Shown here piece by piece: positions 7,689 through 15,923 of a stretch of DNA of 64,000 bases (the first letter of the stretch is position 1; each line of letters begins with the position of its first letter). Below the pieces are notes generated by a model, which did not search any database, was not told where the DNA came from, and worked only from the letters and a program-made list of their open reading frames with translations. Made by a program: the position numbers and the translations under genes. Source of the stretch: Actinomadura harenae (lineage in GTDB: Bacteria; Actinomycetota; Actinomycetes; Streptosporangiales; Streptosporangiaceae); contig NZ_RFFG01000023.1 of assembly GCF_003696215.1 (NCBI RefSeq), positions 1-64,000 of the forward strand, read 5' to 3'.

Positions 7689-10600
7689 GTGCGGTTCGGG
7701 GTACTTGGTCCGGTAATGGTGTGGGACGACGCGGGCGCGCCCGTCGCGGTTCCGGAGGCGAAGGTGCGGGCGCTGCTCGCCGACCTGCTCGTCCGGCCGG
7801 GCGCGGCGGTGTCCGCGGACCGGCTGATCGACGATCTCTGGGGTGACCGCCCTCCCGGGAACCCGGCCAACGCGCTCCAGGCGAAGGTGTCGATGCTGCG
7901 GCGCGTCCTCGGCCGGGACCGGGTCGTCCGGGAGGCGGCCGGGTACCGCCTCGTCCTGGACGACTCCGTCTCCGTGGACTCCGAGACGTTCGCGTCCCTC
8001 GTCCAACGCGCGCGCACGATGGACGACCCGCGCGCACGCGCCGCCGTCCTCGCGGAGGCCCTCGGCCTCTGGCGCGGCCCCGCGTTCGCCGACGTCGCCG
8101 ACGAGGAGTTCGCGCGGACGGCCGCCGACCGGCTCGACGACCGGCACCTCGACGTCCTGGAGGAGCACGCCGAGGCGAGCCTCGCCGCGGGGGACCACCT
8201 GCCGCCCGCCGGGGGACTGGCCGACCTCGTGGCCCGGCACCCCCTGCGCGAACGGCTGCGCGTCGTCCACGCGAAGGCGCTGTACCAGGCCGGACGGCAG
8301 GGCGAGGCCCTCGAAACCCTCGCTGACCTGCGTAAACTCCTCGCGGACGAGCTGGGCGTCGACCCCGGCCCCGAAGCCGCCGCCCTCCACGAGGCCATCC
8401 TCCGGCAGGACGCGTCCCTCGCGCCCGCCCCGCCCGCCGCTCCGGAGAAGCCGCCCGCCGCGACGAACCTGCCCGTCTCCCTGACCGGCCTCGTCGGACG
8501 CGGCGCCTGCCTCGCCGACGTCGTCCGCCTCCTCGGCGCGACGCGCCTGGTCACGCTCGTCGGGCCCGGCGGTGTCGGCAAGACGCGCCTGGCCGTCGAG
8601 TCCGCGCGCGGCGCGGCGGGCCCGGACGGCGCCTGGCTGGTCGAGCTGACCGCGCTGCACGGCGGCGTTGCGGACCTGGCGCAGCACATCGCGGCCGTCC
8701 TCGGCGTCCGCGACGAGCTGCCGGGCACCGCCGGCGCCTGGGGCCCCGCCGCCGACCCGGCCGGACGCCTCGCGGACGCGCTGCGCGACCGGCGGATCCT
8801 GCTCGTCCTGGACAACTGCGAGCACGTGGTCGAGGAGGCCGCCGAGCTCGTCGCGCTCCTGCTGGCCGCCGCGCCCGGCCTGCGCGTCCTCGCGACCAGC
8901 CGGGAACCCCTGGCCGTGGACGGCGAGACCGTCTACCAGGTCGAACCGCTCGGCGAGGACGACGCGGTCCGGCTGTTCGCCGAGCGCGCCGCCGCGTCCG
9001 CGCCGGGCTTCTCGCTCGACCGGGACCGTGACGCCGTCGCCGAGATCTGCCGCCGCCTGGACGGCATCCCGCTCGCGCTGGAGCTCGCCGCGACCCGCGT
9101 CCGCGCCCTCGGCGCCCGCGAGCTCGCGGCCCGGCTCGGCGACCGGTTCCGCGTCGTGGCGGCCGAGCGGCGCGGCGCGCCCGCCCGGCAGCGCACCCTC
9201 CGCGCGATGATCGACTGGAGTTGGGAGCTGCTCACCCCGTCCGAGCGGATCGTCCTGCGCCGCCTCGCCGTCCACCGGGACGGCTGCGACCCGGCGGCGG
9301 CCGAGGCGGTCTGCGCCTGCGGCGGCGTCCACGCCACCGAGGTGCTCGGCCTGGTCACCCGCCTCGTGGACCGGTCCCTGGTCGTCATGGCCGAGGGCCC
9401 GGACGGCCCGCGCTACCGGCTGCTGGAGTCCGTCGCCGCCTACGCGCTCGAGCGCCTGGACGAGGCCGAGGAACTCGCCGCGACCCGCGACCGGCACCTG
9501 CGCCACTACCTCGCGCTCGCCGAGACCGCCGAGCCCCTCCTGCGCGGCCCCGAACAGCGCGCCTGGCTCACCCGCCTCGACACCGAAGCCGCCAACCTGC
9601 GAGCCGCTTTGGAGAACACCTCCGCATCGGACGCGGCTCGGATGGTGACGGCGCTGACCTGGTGGTGGCTGTTGCGCGGGCGGTTCCACGAGGCGCGCGG
9701 AGCCCTGGCGGAGCACGCGCCGGGCGGCCTCCTCCACACCGCGTTCGCGCTGCTCACCGGCGACCACACGGCGTCCGCCGAACCCGACGGCGAGGGACGC
9801 GCCGTCTGGCTCTACGCCTACGGCCTGTTCCACGCCGGACGTCCGGACGCGAGCCGCGAGGCCAACGCGCGCGCACAGGAGCTGTTCACCGAGAACGGCG
9901 ACCGCTGGGGAACCGCCGCGGCGCTCGCCCTGAGCGCCATGCACGCGATGAACGCGGGTGACCTCGCCGCGATCGCCGACACCGGGGAACGCGCCGCCGC
10001 CCTGTTCCGCGACCTCGGCGACCGGTGGGGCGAGCTCCAGACCGTCCTGCCGCTGGCGAACCTGGCCGAGGTGCGCGGCGACTACGCCGAGGCCGGACGG
10101 CTCCAGTCCGAGGGCCTCGGCATCGCCCGCGACCTGGGGCTGCGCGCCGAGGAGTCCGAGCGGCTGTCCGGGCTGGGCCGCCTGGCGCTGCTCGCCGGGG
10201 ACGCGGAGCGCGCCCACGACCTGCACGAACGCGCCCGGAGGCTGGCCGCCGAGCAGGGCTACCGGTACAGCGAGGTGTACGCGCTGGTGGGCCTCGCGCT
10301 CGGCGCCCGCCGCAGCGGCGACCTCGACGACGCCGAGGCGCGCCTGCTGGCCATCCGGGAGGGGCACGAGTCGTCCCCGCTCGGCGAGCACCTGATGGCG
10401 GCCGAGCTGGGCTTCGTCGCCGAGCTGCGCGGCGACGCGGACGCGGCCCTCGCCCACCAGCGCGAAGGGCTCGCGATCGCGGTCGAGCTGGCCGAGCCGC
10501 GCTCCCTCGCGCTCTCCCTGGAGGGCATGGCGGGCGTGTCCGCCCTGGTGGGCGACGCGTCGCGGGCCGCGCTGCTGCTCGGGGCGGCGGACGCGGCGCG

Positions 10601-10784
10601 GCGCGCGGTGGGGGCTCCGCTGCCGTCCGCCGAGCGCGGCGACGTCGACCGGATCACGGCGTCCGCCGCGTTCGCGCTGGGGGACGCCGCGTTCGCCGCC
10701 GCCTTCGAAGAGGGTGCCCGCCTCCCCGTGGACGAGGCCGCCCGCCTGGCCGCCGACCAAGCCGTCAGCCGCGCCGCCGGCTAA
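7689..10784 (+). CDS. AfsR/SARP-family transcriptional regulator with NB-ARC and TPR domains
   Basis: A 1031-residue regulator. Residues 1-90 form the OmpR-like winged helix of SARPs (LIDDLWGDRPPGNPANAL, KVSMLRRVLG). Residues about 95-245 are the bacterial transcriptional activation domain. A P-loop GPGGVGKTRLA is near residue 293 and a Walker B-like ILLVLDNCEHV near 370. The C-terminal 350 residues are alanine-rich helical repeats of TPR type. Family members activate antibiotic or stress genes on ligand or ATP-dependent oligomerisation. The position, divergent from the MFS/ene-reductase pair, makes that pair its likely target. Start GTG at 7689. Confidence 0.9.
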   Translation: MRFGVLGPVMVWDDAGAPVAVPEAKVRALLADLLVRPGAAVSADRLIDDLWGDRPPGNPANALQAKVSMLRRVLGRDRVVREAAGYRLVLDDSVSVDSETFASLVQRARTMDDPRARAAVLAEALGLWRGPAFADVADEEFARTAADRLDDRHLDVLEEHAEASLAAGDHLPPAGGLADLVARHPLRERLRVVHAKALYQAGRQGEALETLADLRKLLADELGVDPGPEAAALHEAILRQDASLAPAPPAAPEKPPAATNLPVSLTGLVGRGACLADVVRLLGATRLVTLVGPGGVGKTRLAVESARGAAGPDGAWLVELTALHGGVADLAQHIAAVLGVRDELPGTAGAWGPAADPAGRLADALRDRRILLVLDNCEHVVEEAAELVALLLAAAPGLRVLATSREPLAVDGETVYQVEPLGEDDAVRLFAERAAASAPGFSLDRDRDAVAEICRRLDGIPLALELAATRVRALGARELAARLGDRFRVVAAERRGAPARQRTLRAMIDWSWELLTPSERIVLRRLAVHRDGCDPAAAEAVCACGGVHATEVLGLVTRLVDRSLVVMAEGPDGPRYRLLESVAAYALERLDEAEELAATRDRHLRHYLALAETAEPLLRGPEQRAWLTRLDTEAANLRAALENTSASDAARMVTALTWWWLLRGRFHEARGALAEHAPGGLLHTAFALLTGDHTASAEPDGEGRAVWLYAYGLFHAGRPDASREANARAQELFTENGDRWGTAAALALSAMHAMNAGDLAAIADTGERAAALFRDLGDRWGELQTVLPLANLAEVRGDYAEAGRLQSEGLGIARDLGLRAEESERLSGLGRLALLAGDAERAHDLHERARRLAAEQGYRYSEVYALVGLALGARRSGDLDDAEARLLAIREGHESSPLGEHLMAAELGFVAELRGDADAALAHQREGLAIAVELAEPRSLALSLEGMAGVSALVGDASRAALLLGAADAARRAVGAPLPSAERGDVDRITASAAFALGDAAFAAAFEEGARLPVDEAARLAADQAVSRAAG

Positions 10785-10788
10785 GCGG

Positions 10789-11535
10789 TCAGCTGCTGCC
10801 GGCCGGATGCGCCAGCCCGGCCTTCCGCAGGTCCTCGGCCAGGCGTGTCGCGAGGTAGCGGTGGCCGTCCAGGGTCGGGTGGGTGCCGTCCGGCTTGATG
10901 TACCGGGCGGCGTTCCCCGTGCCCTTGTCCCGGTCCCCGGTGATCCACTTCTCGGTGAAGGGGTCGATGAACGGGATCTTCAGCTGGGACGCGACCGTCC
11001 GCAGCCCGTCCCGCACCGCGAGGGCCCCGGTGGACGGGTGGTCGCTGCCCCACATCGGCCCGATCAGGACGATCCGCGTCTTCGGCCACCGCGACCTGAT
11101 CTTCTGGAGCAGCGTGCGCGCCGCGTCCGAGACCTTCCCGGCCGGGTACTTGCCGTCGTTGTGCCCGCCGGACACCACGAGCAGCGCGGGTGGGGGCCGC
11201 CAGCCGAGCTGGTCCTCGAAGAGCTTGTCGAACGGGGTGTGCTTGCTGCTCGGGTTGACGAACCCGGTTCCGGAACGTCCGCCCTGGACGACCTGCCAGC
11301 CCAGCAGCCGCGCGGTGGCGGCGGCATAGGTGGTCTCGGGCTGCACGCGTTTCTCGCCGACCGTGTAGGAGTCGCCCAGGAACATCACCACGGGCGCGGA
11401 CGCCGAGCCCCGGCCGTTGGCCTTGGGAGACTTCGCCTTCCCCGCCTCGTGCGCGCGCGAGGCGCACCCGGTCACGAGAAGCGGAACGCAGATCAGCAGG
11501 GACGCCGCGCTACGGCGGACGCGGCGAGACGCCAT
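10789..11535 (-). CDS. SGNH/GDSL hydrolase, predicted lipoprotein
   Basis: A 248-residue secreted esterase/lipase-like protein. The N-terminus has a twin-Arg-rich basic start, a hydrophobic segment and the lipobox LLVTGC, so it is probably lipid-anchored outside the membrane. SGNH blocks are visible: MFLGDSYTVGE (catalytic Ser), GRSGTGF (Gly), GGHNDG (Asn) and DGTHPTLDGH (Asp/His). The frame is open 49 codons further upstream, but the ATG at 11535 puts a proper signal sequence first. It is convergent with the AfsR-type gene, with 4 bp between the stops. The substrate is unknown. Confidence 0.85.
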   Translation of the reverse strand: MASRRVRRSAASLLICVPLLVTGCASRAHEAGKAKSPKANGRGSASAPVVMFLGDSYTVGEKRVQPETTYAAATARLLGWQVVQGGRSGTGFVNPSSKHTPFDKLFEDQLGWRPPPALLVVSGGHNDGKYPAGKVSDAARTLLQKIRSRWPKTRIVLIGPMWGSDHPSTGALAVRDGLRTVASQLKIPFIDPFTEKWITGDRDKGTGNAARYIKPDGTHPTLDGHRYLATRLAEDLRKAGLAHPAGSS

Positions 11536-11697
11536 CGACAAACCACCATCGTTCGGAACATTCTCCGCGCATACTAGCGAGCCCGACCTGCCGGAAGTGC
11601 CGTTTCCCGCGGCATGATCATCGTCCTTCCGCCCCCGGAGGGGTGCGGAGGGGCACGCCCTCCTCCGCGTGCCCCTCCGCACCCGCCTCGGGCCGGG

Positions 11698-12222
11698 TCA
11701 GCCGTCCAGCGGGCGGAGCTCGTCCGCGTAGCTGACCGAGGTCCGGCGCATGACGCCGTCGTCGCTGATCGAGTACTGGCCGAGCCGCCACAGCGGAGGC
11801 GAGTACGCGTGGATCGACACGCTCGACTCGGCCGACCCCACCAGGCGGTGGATGTGGTCCGGGCCGAACGCGAACGACGCGCCCTCGCCCACCCGCACGC
11901 GCACGTGCTCGCCGCCGATGCGCGGGTTGCACTCCTCCAGCTCGCCCGCGACCACCCGGACGGCGCCCGACGACACGTCGTGGTCGTGCCAGCCCGTGTC
12001 GTTCTCCGGCGTCCAGCAGAGCAGCCACACGTCCACGTACTCGTCCCGGTAGAGGGACGCGTAGTGGCGTTCGTCGTCGGAGAAGGCGACGTGCCGCCCC
12101 CAGACCTCCGGCCGCAGGGCCAGGTCGTCGACCAGGCCGCGCAGCTCGCGCTTGTCCAGGGCGCGGGCGGGCAGCTCCGGCAGACAGGAGTCGCCCTCGG
12201 TGAGAACTGCGTCAGACGACAT
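11698..12222 (-). CDS. cysteine dioxygenase, bacterial type
   Basis: Non-haem iron cupin that oxidises cysteine to cysteine sulfinate. The iron ligands are in TGWHDHDVSSGAV (His-x-His) and GPDHIHRLVG (third His). The Tyr of SIHAYSPPL corresponds to the catalytic Tyr157 of mammalian enzyme, while the cross-linking Cys93 is replaced by Gly, as is usual in bacteria. Length is 174 residues. ATG at 12222 has AAGGAG 9 bases upstream, inside the end of the amidohydrolase gene, which it overlaps by 11 bp. A related thiol dioxygenase with another substrate, such as mercaptopropionate, cannot be excluded. Confidence 0.85.
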   Translation of the reverse strand: MSSDAVLTEGDSCLPELPARALDKRELRGLVDDLALRPEVWGRHVAFSDDERHYASLYRDEYVDVWLLCWTPENDTGWHDHDVSSGAVRVVAGELEECNPRIGGEHVRVRVGEGASFAFGPDHIHRLVGSAESSVSIHAYSPPLWRLGQYSISDDGVMRRTSVSYADELRPLDG

Positions 12223-13129
12223 GGGTTCGCTCCTTTCCCTCGAGTAGCCGGAACGGGTTGGCCACGCGGAAGGCGTGGCGGGCGGCCTCGCCGAGGCCGA
12301 GCTCTTGGGGGTCCGCGTAAGGACGGTCGCTGCCGTGGACCACGACGTCCACGCCGAGGGCGCGGACGACCGCGTCGGCGGCACGCGGCCCATAGGAGGA
12401 GGTCTCGACGAAGACGTCGCGGTCGATCTCGCCTCGTCCGCCCCCACGGGCGATGAACCGTTCGCCGTGCACCGGCGCGAGGCCCGCCAGCAGGGCGAAG
12501 CAGACGCGCAGGCGCGGGAAGGCGGGCCGCCCGAACGCCCGGAACGCGTACCAGGCCGCATGCATCTGGGAGACATAGGAGACGACCGGAGCCCACCAGC
12601 CGGGCTCCTCCGCGCCGGGACGGACCGCCCCGGCGGCCGGGCCCGGGTGGACGAACAGGGGCAGCCCGCGCTCCTCGAGCAGGGAGAGGAGCGGCGCGCA
12701 GTGCCGGTACCCGGACGCGTCGAGCAGCGCCGTCGCGGGGAGCTGGAGCCCGGCGAACCCGCGGTCGAGCTCGCGGGCCAGGGCGTCCGCGTCGATCCCG
12801 GTCACGCAGGCGGACGCCCAGGCGCGGAACGGCGCGGGGAGCGCGGCGGCCCCGTCGTGATAGGCGTCCAGGAGGGGACGCGCCTCGTCCGGGGGGAGGA
12901 ACTCGATGCCGAGGGGCGAGGAGAGGGAGACGAGGGCGAGATCGAGGCCGTCCTCCCGCGCCCGCGCGGCCCGCCCGGCCACGTCATGATCGTCGGGATC
13001 CACCTCGTACGGCGGCTCCCCGGCCAGGTGGAGCGTCCAGCCGTCCAGGCGCGGCGGGGCCGTCCGGGCGCGCAGCGCGGCGAGCAGGGGAGTGCCCCAG
13101 AGGTGCTGATGGACATCCACGCCGGGCAC
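12212..13129 (-). CDS. amidohydrolase 2-family protein (TIM-barrel metal hydrolase/decarboxylase)
   Basis: A 305-residue protein with the N-terminal metal motif VDVHQHLWG, a central LFVHPGPA, and a C-terminal VVHGSDRPYADP followed by NPFRLLEG. These are the landmarks of the amidohydrolase_2 family, which includes metal-dependent hydrolases and non-oxidative decarboxylases. The GTG at 13129 has AGGAGG 7 bases upstream. It is the first gene of an operon with cysteine dioxygenase and is divergent from the LacI regulator, with the operator array right at its promoter. The substrate is unknown; coupling with a thiol dioxygenase suggests a sulfur-containing or amino-acid-derived compound. Confidence 0.75.
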   Translation of the reverse strand: MPGVDVHQHLWGTPLLAALRARTAPPRLDGWTLHLAGEPPYEVDPDDHDVAGRAARAREDGLDLALVSLSSPLGIEFLPPDEARPLLDAYHDGAAALPAPFRAWASACVTGIDADALARELDRGFAGLQLPATALLDASGYRHCAPLLSLLEERGLPLFVHPGPAAGAVRPGAEEPGWWAPVVSYVSQMHAAWYAFRAFGRPAFPRLRVCFALLAGLAPVHGERFIARGGGRGEIDRDVFVETSSYGPRAADAVVRALGVDVVVHGSDRPYADPQELGLGEAARHAFRVANPFRLLEGKERTHVV

Positions 13130-13150
13130 GCGCCGCCTCCTGGAGACCGT

Positions 13151-13195
13151 TCACTGAACCGCATCAGTTAACCGTTTCAGTGAACCGGTTCAGTG
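13151..13195. promoter_or_regulatory. tandem LacI-type operator array
   Basis: Three and a half tandem 13-bp units start at 13151, 13164, 13177 and 13190 with consensus TCAGTGAACCGGT. The third contains the perfect palindrome TGAACCGGTTCA (13181-13192), with the central AACCGGTT typical of LacI-family sites. It lies between the divergent amidohydrolase and LacI-family genes, so it probably controls the amidohydrolase operon. Confidence 0.6.
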
Positions 13196-13252
13196 GCCGC
13201 CGCGTCAACCACATCCGGGAAAGGACCGCCCGACCGTCTAGGGTTGGGGGGC

Positions 13253-14251
13253 GTGAGCGACAGGCGGAAGCGGGCGACCATCCGGGAAGTGGCGCAGGCT
13301 ACCGGCCTGTCGCCGGCGGCCGTCTCCTACGCGCTGCGCGGCATCCAGACCTCCGAGGAGACCCAGGAACGGGTCCGGGCCGCCGCCGAGGAGCTCGGCT
13401 ACGAGGCCCACCCCATCGCCCGCGCCCTGGCCAGCGGGCGCACCGACATGGTCGGGCTGCTCTGCGGCTCCCTCGAGGACTACTGGCAGCAGTCCCTCGC
13501 CGTCGGCATCGGCCGCGCCCTGCTCGCCCGCGACCGCTACGCCCTCATCGTCGACGCCGGCGGCGACCCCGAACGCGAGCTCGCCCTCGCCCGCCGCCTC
13601 CGCGACCAGCGCGTGGACGGCCTGATCGTCCAGCCGCTCGATCCCGCCGCGAGCCTCTGGACCGACCTCGCCGAGACCCTCCCCGTCGTCTCCATCGGGG
13701 ACGCCCTGCTCGGCGGCAAGGCCCAGGGCGAGGTCGTCTTCGACAACCGGCGCGGCGTCACCCTCGCCCTGGAGCACCTGCGCGACCTCGGGCACCGCCG
13801 CGTCGCCGTGTTCACCCCGACCCGCGCCAGCACCCCCGACCGGCCCGCCGACGTCCACGTCAACGCCGAGGCCGACCGGCTCGGCCTCGCCGTCGAGGTG
13901 GTCGTCGCGCCGCCGTCACCGGCCGAGACCACCGAGGTCGCCCTGCGCGTCCTCGCGGGCCCCGACCGGCCCTCGGCCGTGTTCTGCTTCGCCGACTCGA
14001 TCGCCTACGCCGTCTACGCCGCGACCCGGGCCCTCGGCCTGTCGGTCCCGGGCGACCTGGCCGTCTGCGGCTACGACAACCACCCCATGTCCGCGCTGCT
14101 CACCCCGCCGCTGACCACCGTCGACTGGGACATCGACGGCATCGTCGACGCCGCCGTCCGGCTCGTCGTGGACGTCATCGACGGCAAGCCGCGCAAACGC
14201 CGCGTCGTCCGCGAACCGGAGCTGATCGTCCGGCCGTCCACCACCGCCTGA
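13253..14251 (+). CDS. LacI-family transcriptional regulator
   Basis: A 332-residue repressor. The N-terminal helix-turn-helix reads TIREVAQATGLSPAAVSYAL, then the hinge-region YEAHPIARALASGRTDMVGLL. The rest is a periplasmic-binding-protein-like sensor domain ending VCGYDNHPMSALLTPPLTTV. I chose the GTG at 13253, 8 residues before the helix-turn-helix, with a G-rich stretch in front. It is divergent from the amidohydrolase/cysteine dioxygenase pair and convergent with the lyase-like gene, so it may control either or both. The effector is unknown; family members usually sense sugars or nucleosides. Confidence 0.9.
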   Translation: MSDRRKRATIREVAQATGLSPAAVSYALRGIQTSEETQERVRAAAEELGYEAHPIARALASGRTDMVGLLCGSLEDYWQQSLAVGIGRALLARDRYALIVDAGGDPERELALARRLRDQRVDGLIVQPLDPAASLWTDLAETLPVVSIGDALLGGKAQGEVVFDNRRGVTLALEHLRDLGHRRVAVFTPTRASTPDRPADVHVNAEADRLGLAVEVVVAPPSPAETTEVALRVLAGPDRPSAVFCFADSIAYAVYAATRALGLSVPGDLAVCGYDNHPMSALLTPPLTTVDWDIDGIVDAAVRLVVDVIDGKPRKRRVVREPELIVRPSTTA

Positions 14252-14264
14252 CCGCCCGCACCGC

Positions 14265-15755
14265 CTACTCGGCGGGGAGCAGGCGGGCCAGGACGGGGAC
14301 GAGGTCGTCGGCGATCGCGATGTCGGCGTCCAGCGGACGGTCCGCCACACCGTCCGGCAGGACGGCCGCCGCCCGGTCGAACGCCGCGCGCAGCGGACCG
14401 CCGGACGGCGCCCGCCCCTGCATCCGCAGCGCCCGCACCGCCGCGACCAGCTCGCACGCCAGCCCGATCCGGTACGCCGCGACCGCCTCGCCCGTCGCCC
14501 GCGCCGACTGCGTCGCGAACCCCGCGTGCTCCTCCACCCCGCGCGACAGCACCGCGCTTCCGAGCGCCGCCGGGGCCGCCTGCCGCCGGACGTCCGCGAG
14601 CGCCGAGTGCGCCACGTACTCCAGGATCATGATCCCGGAGGCGGCCTCCACGTCCGCCTGGAACGGGCGCAGGCCCGTGAAGGACGGCTCGGTGAGCGTC
14701 CCCAGCCGCGCCGCCGACAGCGCCCCCGCCTGGAACAGCGCGAGCCGCGCCGCGTCCAGCGCGAGGCCCGTCCCGGCGGTGTGGAAGTTCCCGTTGTGCC
14801 AGACCTCGGCGTCCGCGGCGTTCACGGCGTCCGTGACGTCCACCATCGGATTCTCCGCCGCGCTGTTGACCACCCGCGCGACGGTCGTCTCCGCGTGCCG
14901 CGCCGCCTCCATCGCCGGGGCGTGGACCTGCGGAAACGCCCGGTACCCGTACGGGTCCTGGATGCGCGCCGGGGTGTCGTCCTCGTAGGCGAGCAGGGTC
15001 CGCATCGCCGCCGCCACCTCCGCCTGGGCGGGCTGCGCCCGGTGCACGGCGGGCGCGTACGGCTCCCGCGACCCGCGCACGGCCAGCAGCGACAGCGCCG
15101 CGACCACCACCGACGCGTCCAGCGCCGTTTGTAGGTCCGTGACCGCCAGGGCCGCCTCGCCCAGCGTCGCCGCGTTCGAGCTCATGAACGCCAGCGCGTC
15201 CGCCGAACTGAGGGGGAAGCGCGGGGCGACCGACGCATCCGGGAACGTCTCGGAGTCGTGGCCCAGCCACGACCGCTCGCCGATCAGGCAGAGCGCGGTC
15301 GACGCCAGCGCGGTCAGGTCGCCGGTGCCGATCGCCCCGTACACCGGGACGGGCGGCAGGACGCCCAGGTTCAGCGCGTCCGCGAGCGCCGTCAGCACCC
15401 CCGGATCCACGCCCGACCCGCCCGCCGCGATCTGGTTCGCCCGGACGACCAGCATCGCCCGCACCACCTCGGCCCGCACCAGAGGCCCGGCCCCCGCCGC
15501 GTGGCTCCGCATCAGCCGCAGGCCGTGCGCGTCCGCGTCCTCCCATTCCACCTCGACCGCCCGGTTCGCCCCCACGCCCGTCGTCCGGCCGTAGACCGGC
15601 CGCCGCTCGGCGACACGCCGGACGGCGCTCCAGGCCTCACGGGCCCGCTTCCGGCCGTCCGCGGATATGGCGATCATCACGTCCGCGCGGGCCGCGCGGG
15701 TGACCAGATCGCAGGTGAGGGACGTCCCGTCGAGCTCGATCCGGCTGTGTACCAC
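14265..15755 (-). CDS. aromatic amino acid/histidine lyase-like protein with altered MIO motif
   Basis: A 496-residue member of the HAL/PAL superfamily. It keeps the lid tyrosine (VYGRTTGVGAN), the active-site SHAAGAG, FMSSNAATLG, QDPYGYR and NGNFH motifs and a late acidic GVEEHAG. However, the tripeptide that cyclises to the MIO cofactor is GAIGTGDLTAL: Gly-Thr-Gly in place of Ala-Ser-Gly. The neighbouring HutH at 20132 has Cys-Ser-Gly at the same place. Thr is not known to support normal MIO formation, so the reaction may be MIO-independent, for example elimination of a better leaving group than ammonia. GTG start at 15755. Divergent from the quaternary-amine ABC importer across 168 bp and convergent with the LacI gene. 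Ordinary deamination of another amino acid remains possible. Confidence 0.8.
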   Translation of the reverse strand: MVHSRIELDGTSLTCDLVTRAARADVMIAISADGRKRAREAWSAVRRVAERRPVYGRTTGVGANRAVEVEWEDADAHGLRLMRSHAAGAGPLVRAEVVRAMLVVRANQIAAGGSGVDPGVLTALADALNLGVLPPVPVYGAIGTGDLTALASTALCLIGERSWLGHDSETFPDASVAPRFPLSSADALAFMSSNAATLGEAALAVTDLQTALDASVVVAALSLLAVRGSREPYAPAVHRAQPAQAEVAAAMRTLLAYEDDTPARIQDPYGYRAFPQVHAPAMEAARHAETTVARVVNSAAENPMVDVTDAVNAADAEVWHNGNFHTAGTGLALDAARLALFQAGALSAARLGTLTEPSFTGLRPFQADVEAASGIMILEYVAHSALADVRRQAAPAALGSAVLSRGVEEHAGFATQSARATGEAVAAYRIGLACELVAAVRALRMQGRAPSGGPLRAAFDRAAAVLPDGVADRPLDADIAIADDLVPVLARLLPAE

Positions 15756-15784
15756 GGCGCTGCGCCCCTTTCTCGTGTTTTCAG

Positions 15785-15799
15785 GTCGATAACATCGAC
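15785..15799. promoter_or_regulatory. palindrome between lyase-like gene and ABC importer
   Basis: GTCGATAACATCGAC is a palindrome with 6-bp arms and a 3-base centre, 30 bp upstream of the lyase-like GTG and about 125 bp upstream of the importer ATPase. It is placed to be an operator for the divergent pair. The regulator is not known. Confidence 0.4.
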
Positions 15800-15923
15800 A
15801 GATATCGGGTTGACCCGGCGGGGCCCGTGTCGGAGATTGTCGGATGTCTAAGGTTGGGTGGATGCCGGTACCCATAACCCTTTTGTCGAGTGGAACGGCG
15901 TCACGGCGGCGCCCGGACAGGAC

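Noticed and set aside
7605-10760. 1050-codon minus-strand frame
   Set aside because: Antisense to the AfsR-type gene; no family motif, low-complexity composition.
13151-13195. CRISPR array or plasmid iterons
   Set aside because: Units are 13 bp without spacers and lie at a LacI-regulated promoter with no replication gene nearby.
14265-15755. Calling this gene a second hutH
   Set aside because: The altered MIO tripeptide, low similarity to the adjacent true HutH and its pairing with an importer make histidine deamination unlikely.
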